Part shown: piece after piece, positions 17,190 through 26,482 of the stretch | Numbering within the stretch: the first letter of the stretch is position 1 | Layout of the letters: each line of letters begins with the position of its first letter | Assembly (NCBI GenBank): GCA_041576815.1 | Contig: JBFGKE010000008.1 | Coordinates: 32,470-96,469 of the forward strand | Direction of reading: 5' to 3' | From: SG8-38 sp041576815 | GTDB taxonomy: Bacteria; Myxococcota_A; Polyangia; Polyangiales; Houyiibacteriaceae | Length of the DNA: 64,000 bases | Translations under genes and position numbers: made by a program | Notes under the pieces: model-generated | The model's input: only the letters and a program-made list of their open reading frames with translations | Told to the model about the DNA's origin: nothing | Database searches by the model: none

Positions 17190-17761
17190 TGGACGCGGCG
17201 TTCGTCCATGAGACCGCGGTCGTCGATGACGGCGCGGAGATCGGCGAGGGCACGCGGGTCTGGCATTTCACCCACGTGTCCGCCGGCTCCACGATCGGCA
17301 CGCGATGCGTCTTGGGGCAAAACGTCTTCATCGGCCCGGGCGTTCGCGTGGGTCGAGGCGTGAAGATTCAAAACAACGTGTCGGTGTATTCGGGCGTCAC
17401 GGTCGATGACGACGTGTTTCTCGGGCCGAGCTGTGTGTTCACCAACGTGCTGACGCCGCGCGCTCACGTCGAGCGCAAGGACGAGTTTGCGGAAACCCGG
17501 GTAGGACGGGGCGTCACGGTTGGCGCCAATGCGACGATCGTGTGCGGGAATTCGCTCGGTGAGTACTCCCTCATCGGCGCCGGCAGCGTGGTCACGAGGG
17601 ACGTCGCACCGCATGCGGTGATGGTTGGCAATCCTGCGCGCCGGACCGCATGGGCGTGCCGCTGCGGCGAGGTGCTGCCCGCGTCGGGCCGGTGTACGCG
17701 CTGTGGAGACGAATACGAGCTGAGCAGCCAGCTCTGCCGACGGGTGAGGCAACGTGACTGA
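17189..17761 (+). CDS. Left-handed beta-helix acetyltransferase, WbpD/WlbB-type
   Basis: 190 residues. Hexapeptide repeats run through residues 1-150 (DGAEIGEGTRVWHFTHV, GVRVGRGVKIQNNV, GRGVTVGANATIVCG). KIQNNVSVYSGV and FTNVLTPRA are hallmarks of UDP-3-amino-sugar N-acetyltransferases. The C-terminus adds a zinc-ribbon-like CRCGEVLPASGRCTRCG, seen in many WlbB relatives. It would acetylate the 3-amino group made by the aminotransferase encoded next. Coupled to both neighbours by start/stop overlaps. Confidence 0.9.
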   Translation: MDAAFVHETAVVDDGAEIGEGTRVWHFTHVSAGSTIGTRCVLGQNVFIGPGVRVGRGVKIQNNVSVYSGVTVDDDVFLGPSCVFTNVLTPRAHVERKDEFAETRVGRGVTVGANATIVCGNSLGEYSLIGAGSVVTRDVAPHAVMVGNPARRTAWACRCGEVLPASGRCTRCGDEYELSSQLCRRVRQRD

Positions 17762-18878
17762 AGACGCGATCCCGATGCTGGACGTGGCGGCCCAAAACGG
17801 GCCGTTGATGGACGCCCTGATCGCGAAAGCCGCCGACGTGATTCGCTCGGGGCGCTACATCCTAGGCCCAGAGGTCGAGGCCTTCGAGCGCGAGGTGGCG
17901 GAATACATCGGCGTGCGACACGCCGTCGGGGTTTCGAGCGGTACCGACGCTCTCATGGTAGCGCTGATGGCGCTCGACGTCGGCAAGGGGGACGAGGTGA
18001 TCACGACGCCGTTCACCTTCTTTGCAACCGGTGGGTGCATTGCACGCGTCGGCGCGCGACCGGTGTTCGTCGACATCCGTTCCGACACCTTCAACATCGA
18101 CGTCGAGCAGGTCGCGTCTGCCGTGACGCCCCGGACTCGTGCAGTCATGCCCGTCCATCTCTTCGGCCAGTCCTGCGACATGGAGTCGTTGACCGCGCTC
18201 GCCAGCCAGCGCGGGCTCGCCATCATCGAGGACGCAGCCCAGGCGATCGGTACGAAGAGCCCGCTTGGGCCCGTCGGTAGGCTCGGCGAATACGGGTGCT
18301 TTTCGTTTTTTCCGTCGAAGAACCTCGGCGGCTTTGGCGACGGAGGGCTCGTCACGACCGAGGACCCGGGGCTGGCCGACAAAGCGCGCGTGATGCGCGC
18401 TCACGGGAGCAAGCCGAAATACCACCACGCCGTCATCGGGGGCAACTTCCGCATCGACGCGCTCCAGGCTGCGCTCCTTCGCGTGAAGCTTCCCGAGCTC
18501 GAGGGGTGGACTGCGGGTCGGCGGAAGAACGCCGATCGCTACGACGCAGCCTTTTCGGCATCTGGCCTCGACGACGATCTTCTCGCGCCGCCGCCGAGGC
18601 GTTTCGAGGGGCACGTCTACAACCAGTACGTGATTCGAACATCCCGAAGAGACGAGCTCCAGGCACACCTTCGCGACGAGCAGATCGCCACAGCGATCTA
18701 CTATCCGGTGCCGCTTCACCGACAGGAATGCTTTGCATCCCTCGGCTACCGCGAGGGCTCGCTCCCCGTGTCCGAGCACGCGAGTCGCGAGGTTCTCGCG
18801 CTCCCAATCTTCGCGGGTCTCGGTGAATCTCGGCAGAACCGCATCATCGACACCGTGGTCAGCTTTCTCCGCCGATAG
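17754..18878 (+). CDS. DegT/DnrJ/EryC1 aminotransferase, WbpE/WlbC-type
   Basis: 374 residues, GTG start overlapping the acetyltransferase gene by 8 bases. Fold-type I PLP enzyme with VSSGTDALMVALMAL, IIEDAAQAIGT, and FFPSKNLGGFGDGG, whose Lys binds PLP. It transfers an amino group to C3 of the keto-sugar made by the WbpB-like enzyme. The three genes in this order are the WbpB/D/E set for UDP-2,3-diacetamido sugars of LPS or surface glycans. Confidence 0.93.
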   Translation: MTEDAIPMLDVAAQNGPLMDALIAKAADVIRSGRYILGPEVEAFEREVAEYIGVRHAVGVSSGTDALMVALMALDVGKGDEVITTPFTFFATGGCIARVGARPVFVDIRSDTFNIDVEQVASAVTPRTRAVMPVHLFGQSCDMESLTALASQRGLAIIEDAAQAIGTKSPLGPVGRLGEYGCFSFFPSKNLGGFGDGGLVTTEDPGLADKARVMRAHGSKPKYHHAVIGGNFRIDALQAALLRVKLPELEGWTAGRRKNADRYDAAFSASGLDDDLLAPPPRRFEGHVYNQYVIRTSRRDELQAHLRDEQIATAIYYPVPLHRQECFASLGYREGSLPVSEHASREVLALPIFAGLGESRQNRIIDTVVSFLRR

Positions 18879-18921
18879 AAGTAGCCTCGATCGCCCCCAC
18901 GCCCTAGAGTGCGCTGCAGTC

Positions 18922-20367
18922 ATGCAAGGCCGCTACCAAGCACCGTTCGCGGAGAGCGGTTCGCACGCGATCGACTCGGAGATCGCGGGTCGTTTGCTGC
19001 GAATCGCGCTCGACACCGGGGGCGACTACGCCGATTTGTTCTTCGAGTACTCGGTGAGCGGAAGCTATGCGTATGACGAGCAAATCCTGAAGTCCGCGCG
19101 GCGTGCGGTGTCGATGGGGCTTGGGGTTCGCGTCATGAAGGGCGACGCAACGGGGTATGCCTATTGCGAAGAGCTCTCGTTCGACGCGATGAAACACGCC
19201 GCCATCACCGCTGCGCAAATCGCCGCAGGGGGAAAGCCTGTCGCACCCGCGGCGATTTCGTTGCGGGAAGGGCCCAATCGGTACCCGGTATCGTCGGAGT
19301 CGCTCGAGGTCGACGGCGCGGCGAAGAAAGCGATTCTCGAACGCGCAGACCGGGCCGCGCGGGCTGCGGACTCTCGCGTAATTCGCGTCGACGCATCATT
19401 CGCGGAAAACGTGCGTGAGATCCTCGTTGCAAACAGCCTCGGCCACATGGCGCGCGACCGCCAGCCGTTGATCCGGTTCGGCGTTCGCGTCATCGCCGAG
19501 GACGGGGGGAAGCGCCAGTCCGGGTCGTCGGGGGGTGGGGGCCGCATGGGGCTCGAGTACTTCGAGCAGACGACGCCCGAGTGGCACGCCGAGCAGGCCG
19601 TCCAGCAAGCCCTGGTGATGCTCGATGCCAGGGAGGCCCCTGCGGGCGAGATGGAGGTCGTCCTGGGGCCCGGAGATAGCGGTATCCTGCTTCACGAGGC
19701 GGTCGGACACGGCCTCGAAGCCGACTTCAACCGAAAGAAGACGAGCAACTACTCGGATCGCGTGGGTGAGGTCGTCGCAAGCGAGCTTTGTACGGTCGTG
19801 GACGACGCATCACTCGAAGGCTCGCGGGGCTCGATCAACGTCGACGACGAGGGCCAGCTTCCGACCCGGTCGGTGTTGATCGAGCATGGGATACTACGGG
19901 GTTACATGCAGGATCGGCACAGCGCGGAGTTCTTCGGCGCCTCGCCCGACGGTCACGGTCGCCGTCAGAGCTTTCGCTCGCACCCGATGCCACGGATGAC
20001 GAATACGATGTTACTCGCAGGGCAGGACTCCCCCGAAGACATCATTCGAAGCGTGAGCCGAGGGGTCTACGCAAAGAAATTTGGCGGCGGTCAGGTCGAC
20101 ATCTCCAACGGGGACTTCGTATTCTCGTTGACCGAGGGCTATCTGATCGAAGACGGCAAGCTCACCGCGCCTCTCAAAGGGGTCAACCTGATCGGCAACG
20201 GGCCGGATGCGATGCGCAAAGCCGTGATGCTGGGGCACGACTTCGAGGTGTCTGACGGTATCTGGACCTGTGGCAAGGACGGGCAGTCGGTCCCGGTCGG
20301 TGTTGGATGTCCGACGATCAAGATCGCTGCGATGACCGTCGGCGGAACGCAGGTGTCAGGCGCATGA
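18922..20367 (+). CDS. tldD: TldD metalloprotease subunit
   Basis: 481 residues; the ATG at 18922 is chosen over a longer frame that overlaps the aminotransferase. The metalloprotease motif HEAVGHGLEADF (HExxxH) is intact, with GILLHEA before and GNGPDAM near the C-terminus. TldD pairs with TldE to trim peptides, for example in microcin maturation or CcdA degradation. Its stop overlaps the start of the tldE gene (ATGA). Confidence 0.95.
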   Translation: MQGRYQAPFAESGSHAIDSEIAGRLLRIALDTGGDYADLFFEYSVSGSYAYDEQILKSARRAVSMGLGVRVMKGDATGYAYCEELSFDAMKHAAITAAQIAAGGKPVAPAAISLREGPNRYPVSSESLEVDGAAKKAILERADRAARAADSRVIRVDASFAENVREILVANSLGHMARDRQPLIRFGVRVIAEDGGKRQSGSSGGGGRMGLEYFEQTTPEWHAEQAVQQALVMLDAREAPAGEMEVVLGPGDSGILLHEAVGHGLEADFNRKKTSNYSDRVGEVVASELCTVVDDASLEGSRGSINVDDEGQLPTRSVLIEHGILRGYMQDRHSAEFFGASPDGHGRRQSFRSHPMPRMTNTMLLAGQDSPEDIIRSVSRGVYAKKFGGGQVDISNGDFVFSLTEGYLIEDGKLTAPLKGVNLIGNGPDAMRKAVMLGHDFEVSDGIWTCGKDGQSVPVGVGCPTIKIAAMTVGGTQVSGA

Positions 20368-21740
20368 GCAAGCTGGAGCGTGAAGCGAAGACACTGATCG
20401 ACCTCGGCCGATCGGTGGTCGAGCAAGCGATTTCCGCGGGCGCAAACGTGGCCGAGGCGGGCGTGCACAGTGGTTCCCATCTCTCGGTCAAAGCGCGCAA
20501 GCACGAGCCCGAGCTCGTCGAAGAAGCAGGCTCTCGAGCGCTGGGGCTGCGGGTCATGGTTGGCCAGCGAGTGGCATCGACGTACACCAGCGATTTGAGC
20601 GAGTCCGGAAAGCGCACCCTCGTCGAAGACGCGCTCGAGCTCGCCCAGCTGAGCGAACCGGACGAATTTGCCGGGCCGCCCGACGCCAGCGAGCTTTCAT
20701 CCCCTGCGGACTGGGCCGACCTCGACACGTTCGACGATCGCATCGGCGAGATATCCGCCGACGAGGCGCTCGCTCGAGCGCTCCGCGGCGAACAGGCAGC
20801 ATTCGAATTCGACCCGCGCGTCACGAACAGTGAGGGCGCCTCGTTCACACGCGCCCGCGGCATGAGCGCCCTCGTCACGAGCGGAGGCTTTGCCGGTAGC
20901 GACTACGGCACCTACGCCTCGATCGTCGTCAACCCCGTGGCAGACGACGAGGGCGGCAAGAAGAGGAGCGGCTACCACTGGTCGGCCTCCCGGCACTACG
21001 GAGACCTCGAAGACAGCGAGGCCGTCGGGCGCGAGGCCGCTCGTAGGACGATCGCGCAGCTCGGGGCAAAGAAGCTCGCGACACAGGAGCTCCCGGTGAT
21101 CTTCGACAAAGACGCGGCTCGCTCGATACTCGGCCTCTTCGTCGGCTGCGTGCTTGGAGGCTCAATTTGGCGCAAGAGCTCCTACTTGGTCGAACGCACG
21201 GGGACGCGCGTAGCAAGCGATTTGGTGAGCATCGTCGACGATCCGCTGCTCCCGAGGGCGCCGGGCTCGCGTGCGTTCGACGGCGAGGGGCTCATTTCGC
21301 GGCGCAATGTGGTCGTCGAAAAGGGCCAGCTCCAGACGTACCTGCTGGACACATACAGCGCACGGAAGCTCGGGTTGAAGAGCACCGGCAGCGCGTCGCG
21401 CTCGCCGTCGGGCGGTGTTTCCCCCTCGAGCACCAACTTGATTCTTCAAGCCGGCTCCGAGACGCGGGAGGATCTCATCAAGAAAACCAGTCATGGTCTC
21501 TACGTGACCCACATGATGGGTTTCGGGTTCAACGCCGTCACCGGCGACTTCAGCCGTGGCGCCTCGGGCTTCTTGATTCGAGCTGGGGAGCTCGCCGAGC
21601 CGGTTTCTGAAGTGACCATCTCGCTGAATCTCGACGAGCTGCTCCAGCGCATCGATGGGGTGGCGGACGATCTCGATCATCGCACAGCCGTGGCTTCGCC
21701 CACCTTCCGCGTCTCCTCGATGACGCTCGCGGGAACGTGA
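20364..21740 (+). CDS. tldE: TldE/PmbA protease subunit
   Basis: 458 residues. It belongs to the same family as TldD but lacks the HExxxH motif, as expected for TldE/PmbA. Recognisable parts are ALGLRVMVGQRVAST, the SGGSFAG-like region GGFAGSDYGTY, and TDLILQAG-like TNLILQAGSETREDL. It forms a heterodimer with TldD and is encoded with a 4-base overlap directly downstream. Confidence 0.93.
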   Translation: MSKLEREAKTLIDLGRSVVEQAISAGANVAEAGVHSGSHLSVKARKHEPELVEEAGSRALGLRVMVGQRVASTYTSDLSESGKRTLVEDALELAQLSEPDEFAGPPDASELSSPADWADLDTFDDRIGEISADEALARALRGEQAAFEFDPRVTNSEGASFTRARGMSALVTSGGFAGSDYGTYASIVVNPVADDEGGKKRSGYHWSASRHYGDLEDSEAVGREAARRTIAQLGAKKLATQELPVIFDKDAARSILGLFVGCVLGGSIWRKSSYLVERTGTRVASDLVSIVDDPLLPRAPGSRAFDGEGLISRRNVVVEKGQLQTYLLDTYSARKLGLKSTGSASRSPSGGVSPSSTNLILQAGSETREDLIKKTSHGLYVTHMMGFGFNAVTGDFSRGASGFLIRAGELAEPVSEVTISLNLDELLQRIDGVADDLDHRTAVASPTFRVSSMTLAGT

Positions 21741-21756
21741 GCGGAGTGCAGAAACA

Positions 21757-22815
21757 TCAGCCCCGGCGCGCTCGAGCCACCATCGTGTCGACATAACTCT
21801 CCAGCTCCGGGCAGAGTATGCCGCTGCCCACGAGGGCCTCTCGTGAATTGCGGTCATCGTAGATCACGTCGGTTTTGAGCTGGTCGAGAAAGGCGCGTGT
21901 CGTGTTTCGGAACCGCTGCATCCCGGGTGCTCGCATGAGCGCCGTTGCGAGATTCAGCGGATCGTGCTCCCGGGGTGCAGGACGCCCGGTGGCCTCCGCA
22001 AAGAGGTGAAGCGCATGTTGAACCGTCACCGGCTTGGGGTCGACGATGTGAAACGTCCGGCCGACCGAGCGCTCGTCTCTCGAAATGTGCAGGCCGGCTT
22101 TCACCGCGTAGTCCACGGGCACCGCGCTGACTCGCACCCCGCTCTTGCTCGCGGCAGGGATGCGATAGTCCTCGGGCGCGCTCAGGAGAAATCGGATCAG
22201 CACGTAGAGCCCGTTCAAATCCTCGACTTCACCGGTGGTCGAGTCGCCGACGGTCAGTGCGGGCCGTAGCACGACGATCGGGAGCTCGTCCGCCGTTTCG
22301 CGGGCCATTTGCTCGATTCGAAAGAGCGACTCCTCGACGGCATTGCGAAAGCCCGCGGTGTCGTCGAGCTCGTCCTCTTTGACGAAGCCTTCGCGGTTAC
22401 CGGACACCGTCGCACTCGACCACAGGACCAGACGCTTCAACCGAGGAAACCCTTCTGCGAGCTCGAGGAGCTCGGCAGCGGCTTTGAGGTTGTCCGAGGC
22501 CTCTTGCTTCGTCGCGGATGGATCGACGATCGATGAACAATGGTGGATGATCTCGACGCGTTCCGTAAGCACGGCGAGCTCTTCGCCGCTCAGTCCCAGG
22601 TCGATCGATCGAGGGTCGCCGATCCAAAGCGAGACGTTGTCGCGGGCCGCCGGAGGAAGCACTTCGAGCAGCTCGATGGCACGTTCATGCCGCGCCTCGG
22701 TGACCAGGCAGCACACGGATCGATCGTCTCCAAGCGCGAGCTCTCGAACCAAATGCACGGCCGTCTGCCTTCTAGGGAACCCCGTGACCAGTGTGGATCG
22801 AGCCAGCGTGCCCAC
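21757..22815 (-). CDS. SDR-like protein with degenerate cofactor and catalytic motifs
   Basis: 352 residues. Overall similarity is to extended SDR / thioester-reductase-like (NAD_binding_4) proteins: EIIHHCSSIVDP, LKRLVLWSSATVSG, PIVVLRPALTVGDSTTGEV. However the glycine-rich loop reads TGFPRRQTA instead of TGxxGxxG, and the usual YxxxK site reads FRNAV. It may no longer bind NAD(P) normally. The GTG start overlaps the coaE stop by one base. Its substrate is unknown. Confidence 0.75.
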   Translation of the reverse strand: MGTLARSTLVTGFPRRQTAVHLVRELALGDDRSVCCLVTEARHERAIELLEVLPPAARDNVSLWIGDPRSIDLGLSGEELAVLTERVEIIHHCSSIVDPSATKQEASDNLKAAAELLELAEGFPRLKRLVLWSSATVSGNREGFVKEDELDDTAGFRNAVEESLFRIEQMARETADELPIVVLRPALTVGDSTTGEVEDLNGLYVLIRFLLSAPEDYRIPAASKSGVRVSAVPVDYAVKAGLHISRDERSVGRTFHIVDPKPVTVQHALHLFAEATGRPAPREHDPLNLATALMRAPGMQRFRNTTRAFLDQLKTDVIYDDRNSREALVGSGILCPELESYVDTMVARARRG

Positions 22816-23429
22816 TACTGCGGCTCCTTGAAGCGCTCGACGAGCTTCGAGTGGATCTTCGCAACCTGGCGACGCGTGCCATCGAGGTCTCCGTTGTTGG
22901 TGACGACGTGATCGGCGACCGCGACCTTGTGCTCGAGCGGGAGCTGCGACCCGATTCGTCCATTGGCTTCCTGAGCGCTGAAACCGTCCCGCGCGATGAG
23001 GCGGAGCCGTTGCACGGACTCCTCCGCGCTGACCACGACCAGAGCGGAAAAAGACTTGTAAGTCCCAGTCTCGACGAGGAGCGCGGCCTCATACATCAGG
23101 TACGGAGCTGGGTCGTCTGCGAGGGCTTGGATGCGCTCGGCGCCGGCCGCCGCGATCAGCGGATGAAGGATGGCGTTGAGCTTCTTGCGGGCCGCCTCGT
23201 CCTTGAAGATCAGGTCACCGACGGCCTTTCGATCCAACCGACCTTCTTCGTCGAGCACGCCGCCGCCGAACTCCTTCACGATCTGGCCGAGGCCGGGAGT
23301 TCCGGGCAGCACGACCTCGCGCGCGAGCTCGTCGGCATCGATCACCGGGACCCCGAGCTCCTGGAACATGTTCGCGACCGTGGTCTTTCCGCACGCGATC
23401 CCACCCGTCAGACCCACAACCGGTTTCAT
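22815..23429 (-). CDS. coaE: Dephospho-CoA kinase
   Basis: 204 residues, the usual CoaE size. Walker A reads GLTGGIACGKTTV, followed by VIDADELAREVV, both diagnostic. LIARDGFSAQEANGRI is the lid region. It performs the last step of CoA synthesis. Expressed leftward ahead of the SDR-like gene with which it overlaps by one base. Confidence 0.96.
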   Translation of the reverse strand: MKPVVGLTGGIACGKTTVANMFQELGVPVIDADELAREVVLPGTPGLGQIVKEFGGGVLDEEGRLDRKAVGDLIFKDEAARKKLNAILHPLIAAAGAERIQALADDPAPYLMYEAALLVETGTYKSFSALVVVSAEESVQRLRLIARDGFSAQEANGRIGSQLPLEHKVAVADHVVTNNGDLDGTRRQVAKIHSKLVERFKEPQ

Positions 23430-23496
23430 CGCGGCAGAGTATTGAACATCGTCTCATCCGGGCAAGACGATTCGGCCTGTGCTACGCCACGGCGAA

Positions 23497-23946
23497 ATGC
23501 GGGCGGTCGTGCAGAGGGTCAACGAAGCACGGGTCACCGTCGGCGAGGAAACCGTCGGCTCGATTGGGCGCGGACTGGTCGTGTACCTGGGTGCAGCCGA
23601 GGGCGACACGCAACGAGACGTCCAATACACGACGGACAAGATCTCAGGCCTGCGAATCTTCCCAAATGAACAAGGGCGCATGTCTCTGTCGGTGACCGAT
23701 GTCGGCGGTGCGGTTCTCGTGGTTTCCCAGTTCACTTTGTTCGGCGACGTGCGCCGGGGCCGGCGCCCTTCGTTCGACGGCGCGGCCCCGCCTGCGGATG
23801 CCGAGCGTCTCTATTTGGAAGTCGTCGAAGCGTTGCGCCGAAAAGATTTGTCCGTTCAAACGGGCACGTTTCGCGCGAAGATGATCGTCGAATGCGCAGT
23901 CGACGGTCCCGTGACGATTCAGATCGACAGTAGAAAGCTTTATTAG
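23497..23946 (+). CDS. dtd: D-aminoacyl-tRNA deacylase
   Basis: 149 residues from ATG 23497 (MRAVVQRVNEARVTV), the standard DTD N-terminus; six extra upstream codons are unneeded. SQFTLFGD is the active-site SQxT motif and VDGPVT the second conserved segment (commonly NDGPVT). It hydrolyses D-amino acids off tRNA. Divergent from coaE. Confidence 0.95.
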   Translation: MRAVVQRVNEARVTVGEETVGSIGRGLVVYLGAAEGDTQRDVQYTTDKISGLRIFPNEQGRMSLSVTDVGGAVLVVSQFTLFGDVRRGRRPSFDGAAPPADAERLYLEVVEALRRKDLSVQTGTFRAKMIVECAVDGPVTIQIDSRKLY

Positions 23947-23980
23947 GCGTCGCGCACGAGACGCGGCATACTCGCGCCCG

Positions 23981-26368
23981 ATGCTGCGGTTTGTTCGGGA
24001 GCGGAGCGTGTGGGTGGTCGCAGCCCTCGTCGTTCTCGTCCTCTTGGTCGGCCTCTGGGTGTGGGGTGCCGCTCAGGCGCGGACGAAGGCGACACGCCTC
24101 TTGAGCGAGCGTCTGGGCGTCGACGCCCAAATCGAAGACGCGCGACTCACGCTCGACGGTGTGGCGCTTCGAGGAGTCGATGTCCGCGGAAGGCACGGCG
24201 GTCTCGAGGCTCGTATCGAACGCATCGACACCACGATGAGCTTGCTCGCAGCGGCCTTCAAAGGCGCGACGGCGGTTCGCGGAGTGTCTGCGTCGGGTCT
24301 CGACGTCTCGGTCGATCTCACACACGACGGTCTCGAGGCGTCACTCGCGGAGCTCCGGGGTAGCCGCGCGTCGAATCGCCCGTCGCCGGGTGGGGCTGGC
24401 GGCGTCAACACCGGCGGCAGGACGTATTCGTTGACCGATCTTTCGGCTCGAGTAGTCGACGAAAGCGGCCCACTCGCATTGGTAGACCGGGCGAGTCTGC
24501 AAAAACAAGGCGACGATCTGCGTTGGAGCGTCGAGGGCGTCACGCTCGGGGAACGGGATACGGACCACGCGACGGTGGGACCAACCCGAGCATCGTTTCA
24601 TCGCGACGACGGGGCGTGGAAGATTCACGAGCTTTCGATTGAAGGAGCGAGCGTACGGGCCGTGGAAAGCAAACGCGCCAAGGGCAAACCGCTAGCGCGC
24701 AGGGTACGCGAGGCCCTGGCCGTCCTCCGTGGACACACGCCCGACGCCTCCGCCGAGCCGGCGCCTGGGGCCGAGCCAAACACCGAGTCCGGCTCCATGC
24801 CTCGCGTTCCCGCCCGGCTTTTCGCGCGGCTGACGCCGGACGCGCACGTCTACGTGAGTGGCGCGCAAATCGAAAGCCGAGCATCCGAGGACCATGTCGA
24901 GCGGATCCGCGACTTCAAATGGGCGCTTCGTGGCAACGGTGACGGCTGGTATCGATTGCGTGCCGGCGGCGAGACCTCCGACGACGGCGGGCTTCTCGTC
25001 GACCTCAGCGTCATGCCGGCGGAGGCGCGTGCGGAAGGAAGCGTCGAGGTGCGGCGGATCTCGCTTGCGCTCCTCGCTCCCTTCCTGCCGGAGATACCCC
25101 TTCACGACACGAAGCTCGGGCACGTCAGCGCCGACCTTCGACTTCAGGCGAGTGCCTCGGACGAGGTGATGATCGAGGGAAGCGCAAAGGTACGGGAGCT
25201 CGCCCTGGCCTCCGAGCGAATCGCCCCTGAACCCATCGAGCACATCAACGTCGACGTTGGCGGCAAAGGCTCGTGGGATGCCGGCGAACGGCGGCTTCGA
25301 ATCGAGCGAGGCCAAATCAGGATGGGCGAGGCGCGCGTTCTCGTCGACGGCGAGATCGAGCGCACTCCCGAACACTATCGTGTCGATCTCACGGCGACCC
25401 TTCCGCCCACCCGGTGCAACGACGTAGTGAAGGCGATTCCGGACGACCTTCTCGGGTCGCTCGCCCGATTCCAGTGGGAGGGCAATTGGAGCGCGCTCGG
25501 CCGAATCTCGATCGACTCGCGTGACCTCGAAGCAGCGGAGCTCTCGATTCGCGTGCGAAACCTCTGCGAGTTCGTGCGTGCACCGCGCTGGGTGCGGGTC
25601 GAACGCTTCCAACAGCCCTTCCGCCATCGTGTGACCGAGCCGGACGACACCGTATTTTCGATGCGCACCGGCCCGGGTACCGACAACTGGGTTGCGCTCG
25701 AAGACATCAGCCCCTTCGTCACGGCCGCCGTGATCAGCCACGAGGACGGCGGCTTTTACGATCACGGCGGGTTCGCGCCCTGGGCGATTCGCGATGCGAT
25801 CGTACGAAATCTCCAGGAGGGCGGCTACGTCGTCGGTGCGAGCACGATTACCATGCAGCTCGCCAAGAACGTCTACCTGCGGCGAGACAAGAACATGGCG
25901 CGCAAGGTTCAGGAGGTGATCCTCACCTGGTGGCTGGAGAACGCGCTCGACAAAGACGAGATCCTCCAGCTCTATCTCAACGTGATCGAGTATGGGCCGA
26001 GCGTCTACGGGCTCAGGCAGGCCGCCGCATATTACTTCGGCCGCAGACCGGCCGATCTCAGCCCCGCCGAGGCCGCGTTCCTCGCGTGCATGTTGCCGTC
26101 ACCAAAGCGCTACCACGTGTCCTACGAGCACGGCGAATTGAGCCGGTCGATGAAGAACCGCATGAAGCGCTTGCTCGAGCACATGGCGAAGCGGCAGCGG
26201 ATCGGCCAGGAGGCTCTGGAGTACGGGCTCGCCGAGCTGGAGGATTTTCGGTTCCACCGCCGAGGCGATCCGATTCCGCCCCTTCGGCTGTTGCCACCCC
26301 TCGGGGCCCCCGAAACGCCGGCGCCCGAGGCGCTCGATCCCTTCGAGGCGCTGTTCATGGCCCCGTGA
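23981..26368 (+). CDS. AsmA-like/GT51 membrane peptidoglycan glycosyltransferase
   Basis: 795 residues. One membrane helix (about 13-30) is followed by a long beta-rich region (about 40-530) resembling AsmA/DUF748-type repeats (LTLDGVALRGVDVRG, RISLALLAPFLPEIP). The C-terminal GT51 domain (about 575-760) has ISHEDGGFYDHGG with the catalytic Glu, GASTITMQLAKNVYL, and LNVIEYGPSVYG. There is no penicillin-binding transpeptidase domain. It should polymerise lipid II glycan in the periplasm, with the large N-terminal part as an unusual partner. Confidence 0.85.
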   Translation: MLRFVRERSVWVVAALVVLVLLVGLWVWGAAQARTKATRLLSERLGVDAQIEDARLTLDGVALRGVDVRGRHGGLEARIERIDTTMSLLAAAFKGATAVRGVSASGLDVSVDLTHDGLEASLAELRGSRASNRPSPGGAGGVNTGGRTYSLTDLSARVVDESGPLALVDRASLQKQGDDLRWSVEGVTLGERDTDHATVGPTRASFHRDDGAWKIHELSIEGASVRAVESKRAKGKPLARRVREALAVLRGHTPDASAEPAPGAEPNTESGSMPRVPARLFARLTPDAHVYVSGAQIESRASEDHVERIRDFKWALRGNGDGWYRLRAGGETSDDGGLLVDLSVMPAEARAEGSVEVRRISLALLAPFLPEIPLHDTKLGHVSADLRLQASASDEVMIEGSAKVRELALASERIAPEPIEHINVDVGGKGSWDAGERRLRIERGQIRMGEARVLVDGEIERTPEHYRVDLTATLPPTRCNDVVKAIPDDLLGSLARFQWEGNWSALGRISIDSRDLEAAELSIRVRNLCEFVRAPRWVRVERFQQPFRHRVTEPDDTVFSMRTGPGTDNWVALEDISPFVTAAVISHEDGGFYDHGGFAPWAIRDAIVRNLQEGGYVVGASTITMQLAKNVYLRRDKNMARKVQEVILTWWLENALDKDEILQLYLNVIEYGPSVYGLRQAAAYYFGRRPADLSPAEAAFLACMLPSPKRYHVSYEHGELSRSMKNRMKRLLEHMAKRQRIGQEALEYGLAELEDFRFHRRGDPIPPLRLLPPLGAPETPAPEALDPFEALFMAP

Positions 26369-26482
26369 ATCCAAGGCGCTCGGAGTCGTCATTTATTGGG
26401 CCGACCCCGGGGGTGAGGGTAAACACGGGCGAGGCGCTGGGGCTCGAGTGAATCGGCCCTCCTGCGGTGCGTCCGAGGGACT

